Shown piece by piece: positions 59,813-63,794 of a stretch of 63,794 nt of DNA. How positions within the stretch are numbered: the first letter of the stretch is position 1; the number at the start of each line of letters is the position of its first letter. The stretch is from the NCBI GenBank assembly GCA_035512495.1, contig DATKDW010000071.1, positions 1 through 63,794 on the forward strand, given 5' to 3'. A model generated the notes under the pieces. That model was not told where the DNA came from, did not search any database, and worked only from the letters and a program-made list of their open reading frames with translations. The position numbers and the translations under genes were made by a program. This stretch comes from Acidimicrobiales bacterium (lineage in GTDB: Bacteria; Actinomycetota; Acidimicrobiia; Acidimicrobiales; CADCSY01).

Positions 59813-60151
59813 GTGACGCGGTGGCGGCCGTTGCCCGACGCGCAGGGCCCCGGCCCGCGGTCGGTGGCCGACTCGCTCGACCGGGTGGCGGCGTCGCTCG
59901 GCGTGCCGCGCGCCTCCACCCTCACCACCGTGTTCTCGGCCTGGCCGGAGCTGGTGGGCGCCTCGGTGGCGGAGCGGGCCACGCCCCGACGACTCGAGGG
60001 GACGGTCCTGCACGTGAGCGTCGAGGAGCCCGCCTGGGCCACCCAGCTGCGTTGGCTGGAGGCCGATCTGCTGCGTCGTCTGGAGGAGGTGGTGGGTCCG
60101 GGGGCGGTCACCGCCATCGAGGTGCGCGTGCGGGCCCCTGGAGGCCCCTGA
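59813..60151 (+). CDS. dciA: DUF721 (DciA) replicative helicase loader
   Basis: The 112-residue protein has the DUF721 pattern: LGVPRASTLTTVFSAWPELVGASVAERATPRRLEGTVLHVSVEEPAWATQLRWL (in part) and a C-terminal helix. DciA recruits DnaB in bacteria lacking DnaC/DnaI. GTG 59813, 55 bp after recF, as in mycobacteria (Rv0004). Confidence 0.88.
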   Translation: MTRWRPLPDAQGPGPRSVADSLDRVAASLGVPRASTLTTVFSAWPELVGASVAERATPRRLEGTVLHVSVEEPAWATQLRWLEADLLRRLEEVVGPGAVTAIEVRVRAPGGP

Positions 60152-60297
60152 GGGCGCTCTGGGCGCCCCGGGGATGCCGCGAGAGCGTCTCACCCCGCTG
60201 GTAGGATGGGGCTCATCGCGATCCCACCCGTCGACCGGCGCATGCCGCGGTCCGGACTGGGGCCGCCTGCTCGTTCTCACCTGCTGAAGGGCGCGTC

Positions 60298-62225
60298 GTG
60301 GCGCAGATGACTGACTCGTACGGGGCCAAGGACCTCCAGGTCCTCGAGGGGCTCGAGGCGGTGCGCAAGCGCCCCGGCATGTACATCGGGTCCACGGGGC
60401 TCAACGGCCTCCACCACCTCGTCTACGAGGTGGTCGACAACTCCGTCGACGAAGCGATGGCTGGGCACTGCGACCAGATCGACGTCACCCTGCTGCCCGA
60501 CGGGGGCTGCCGGGTGGTCGACGACGGCCGGGGAATCCCCGTCGACCCCCACCCGAAGTACAAGGACAAGACCGGCGTCGAGGTCGTCCTCACCGTCCTC
60601 CACGCCGGCGGCAAGTTCGGCGGCAGCGGCTACAAGGTGTCCGGCGGTCTCCACGGCGTGGGCGTCTCGGTGGTCAACGCCCTGTCGAGCCGCCTCGTGG
60701 TCGAGGTCGACCGCGACGGCAAGCACCACGTCCAGGAGTACGCCAAGGGCGGCCTGCCCCAGGGCCGCCTCGAGGCCACGGGTGCCGCCCCCCGCGGCCG
60801 CACGGGCACCACGGTCACCTTCTGGCCCGACACCGAGGTCTTCAAGTCCGAGGGCACCGAGTTCCGCGCCCAGACGTTGCTCGAGCGCATGCAGATCTAC
60901 GCGTTCCTCAACAAGGGCCTCGAGATCCGCTTCCACGACCAGCGCGACGGCCACGACAACGAGCCCAAGGTCTTCAAGTACAGCGGTGGCATCGCCGACT
61001 TCGTGCGCCACCTCAACGCCTCCAAGGAGCCGCTGTTCAAGCGGGTCGGGTTCTTCGAGGCCACCGAGGAGACCCAGGAGCTCGAGCTCGCGTTCCAGTG
61101 GAACACGGCGTACAACGAGGGCATCCACTCCTTCGCCAACGGCATCGCCACCAACGAGGGCGGCATGCACGAGGAGGGCTTCAAGAAGGCCCTCACCAAC
61201 GCCGTCAACAAGTACGCCCGGACCCGCAACCTGCTCAAGGAGAAGGATCCCAACCTCCTCGGCGAGGACATCCGCGAGGGCCTCACCGCCATCATCAGCG
61301 TGCGCCTCACCGACCCGCAGTTCGAGGGCCAGACCAAGGCCAAGCTCGGCAACGTCTCCATCCGCTCGCTGGTCGAGCGGGCCACCAACGAGAAGCTGGT
61401 CGACTGGCTGGAGGAGAACCCCACCGAGGGCGGCCAGATCGCCCGGAAGGCGGTCCAGGCCTCCCGAGCCCGGGTCGCCGCCCAGCAGGCCCGCAACGCC
61501 ACCCGCCGCAAGTCCCCGCTCGAGGGCGCGGGCATGCCCGGCAAGCTCACCGACTGCTCGTCGCGCGACCCCCGCGCCACCGAGCTGTTCATCGTCGAGG
61601 GCGACTCCGCCGGCGGCTCGGCCATCAAGGCCCGCCGCCCCGAGACCCAGGCGATCCTCCCGATCCGAGGCAAGATCCTCAACGTCGAGCGGGCCCGCAT
61701 CGACAAGATGCTCAAGAACAACGAGGTCGAGGCGCTCATCAAGGCCATCGGCGCCGGCTTCGGCGACGACTTCGACGTCACCAAGATCCGCTACCACAAG
61801 ATCATCCTCATGGCCGACGCCGACGAGGACGGCAGCCACATCCGGGCTCTGCTGCTCACGCTCCTGTTCCGCCAGATGAAGGACCTCGTCGAGGCCGGCC
61901 ACGTCTACATCGCCCAGCCGCCGCTGTTCTCCACCGTGGTGGGCAAGGAGAAGGCGTACCTCAAGGACGAGGTCGCCCGGACCCGCTTCCTCGAGGAGCA
62001 CGCCCCGAAGAAGTTCGAGTTCCAGCGCCTGAAGGGCCTCGGCGAGATGGACTGGAAGGAGCTGGGCGAGACCACCATGGACCCGACCCGGCGGACCCTG
62101 CTGCAGGTCTCGGTCGAGCAAGCCGCCATCGCGGATGAGGTGATGAGCGTCCTCATGGGCGACGACGTCGCCGTCCGCAAGCACTTCATCACCACCAACG
62201 CCAAGGACGTGAGGTTCCTCGACAT

Positions 62226-62229
<4 letters not shown>
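60298..62229 (+). CDS. gyrB: DNA gyrase subunit B
   Basis: The 643-residue subunit (GTG 60298) has the GHKL ATPase: LEAVRKRPGMYIGSTG, VDNSVDEAMAGH, VDDGRGIPV, GGLHGVGVSVVNALS. The TOPRIM domain has ELFIVEGDSAGGSA and ILMADADEDGSHIRALLLT, and the tail ends KDVRFLDI. Length fits the short actinobacterial form. Confidence 0.97.

Positions 62230-63794
<1,565 letters not shown>

Noticed and set aside
60202-60207. TAGGAT as a -10 box for gyrB.
   Set aside because: No matching -35 hexamer at 16-18 bp, so the call is too weak to list as a promoter.

Overview
The window is 63.8 kb of very GC-rich bacterial chromosome centred on a replication origin. The organism is almost certainly a high-GC actinobacterium. 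The order of the origin genes (CCA-adding enzyme, DUF6049 protein, murJ, ECF sigma factor/anti-sigma, trxB, trxA, parB, parA, rsmG, jag, yidC, yidD, rnpA, rpmH, dnaA, dnaN, recF, DUF721, gyrB, gyrA) is the classical actinobacterial one. The cluster rpsF-ssb-rpsR-rplI-dnaB and the penicillin-binding protein/DUF5318/PadR/inositol-phosphate synthase group are also typical. The extra degV, an orphan pilT and a free-standing kinase next to murJ differ from mycobacteria and would fit Acidimicrobiia (Iamia/Aquihabitans-like). That placement is an inference, not a measurement.

Layout. 0-4.3 kb: a membrane Fe-S oxidoreductase of the EtfD type, dCTP deaminase, a mycothiol-dependent-enzyme-like protein and a deoxyribosyltransferase. 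4.36-7.03 kb: an intact tRNA-Gly(CCC) whose last 50 bp are repeated 2.6 kb downstream; between the copies lie a two-gene toxin/antitoxin-like operon, a methyltransferase and an AAC(3)-I-like acetyltransferase, which looks like a decayed integrative island. 7-19.5 kb: a SpoIIE-type phosphatase, a pterin dehydratase/VOC fusion, ornithine aminotransferase, a cytidylate-kinase-like protein, an MFS transporter, an AGPS-like FAD oxidase, an M23 peptidase, a gamma-glutamyltransferase and dnaB, which carries a 308-residue class 3 intein. 19.6-23.3 kb: ribosomal proteins S6, S18 and L9 with SSB, then a DUF192 lipoprotein and panB. 23.4-27.7 kb: five overlapping genes (zinc-ribbon protein, Gfo/Idh/MocA oxidoreductase, DUF6807 protein, cupin protein, alpha-toroid-like protein), probably an uncharacterised carbohydrate pathway. 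27.7-35.3 kb: a class A PBP, two hydrophobic unknowns, DUF5318, PadR, inositol-phosphate synthase and a methyltransferase. 35.3-49.6 kb: the CCA enzyme, PilT, an HDAC-like enzyme, a GNAT protein, the DUF6049/MurJ/DegV/kinase block, the sigma/anti-sigma pair and thioredoxin genes. 49.7-63.8 kb: parAB with a cluster of four parS-like sites, the membrane-insertion and RNase P genes, rpmH, the origin, and dnaA through a gyrA cut by the window end.

Transcription diverges at about 55.4-55.8 kb: genes from rpmH back to parB read left and dnaA to gyrA read right, as expected of a bidirectional origin. Many neighbouring genes overlap by 1-8 bp (ATGA, GTGA, TTGA), so translational coupling is common, and GTG starts are very frequent. 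I saw no rRNA, CRISPR array, transposase or intact integrase.
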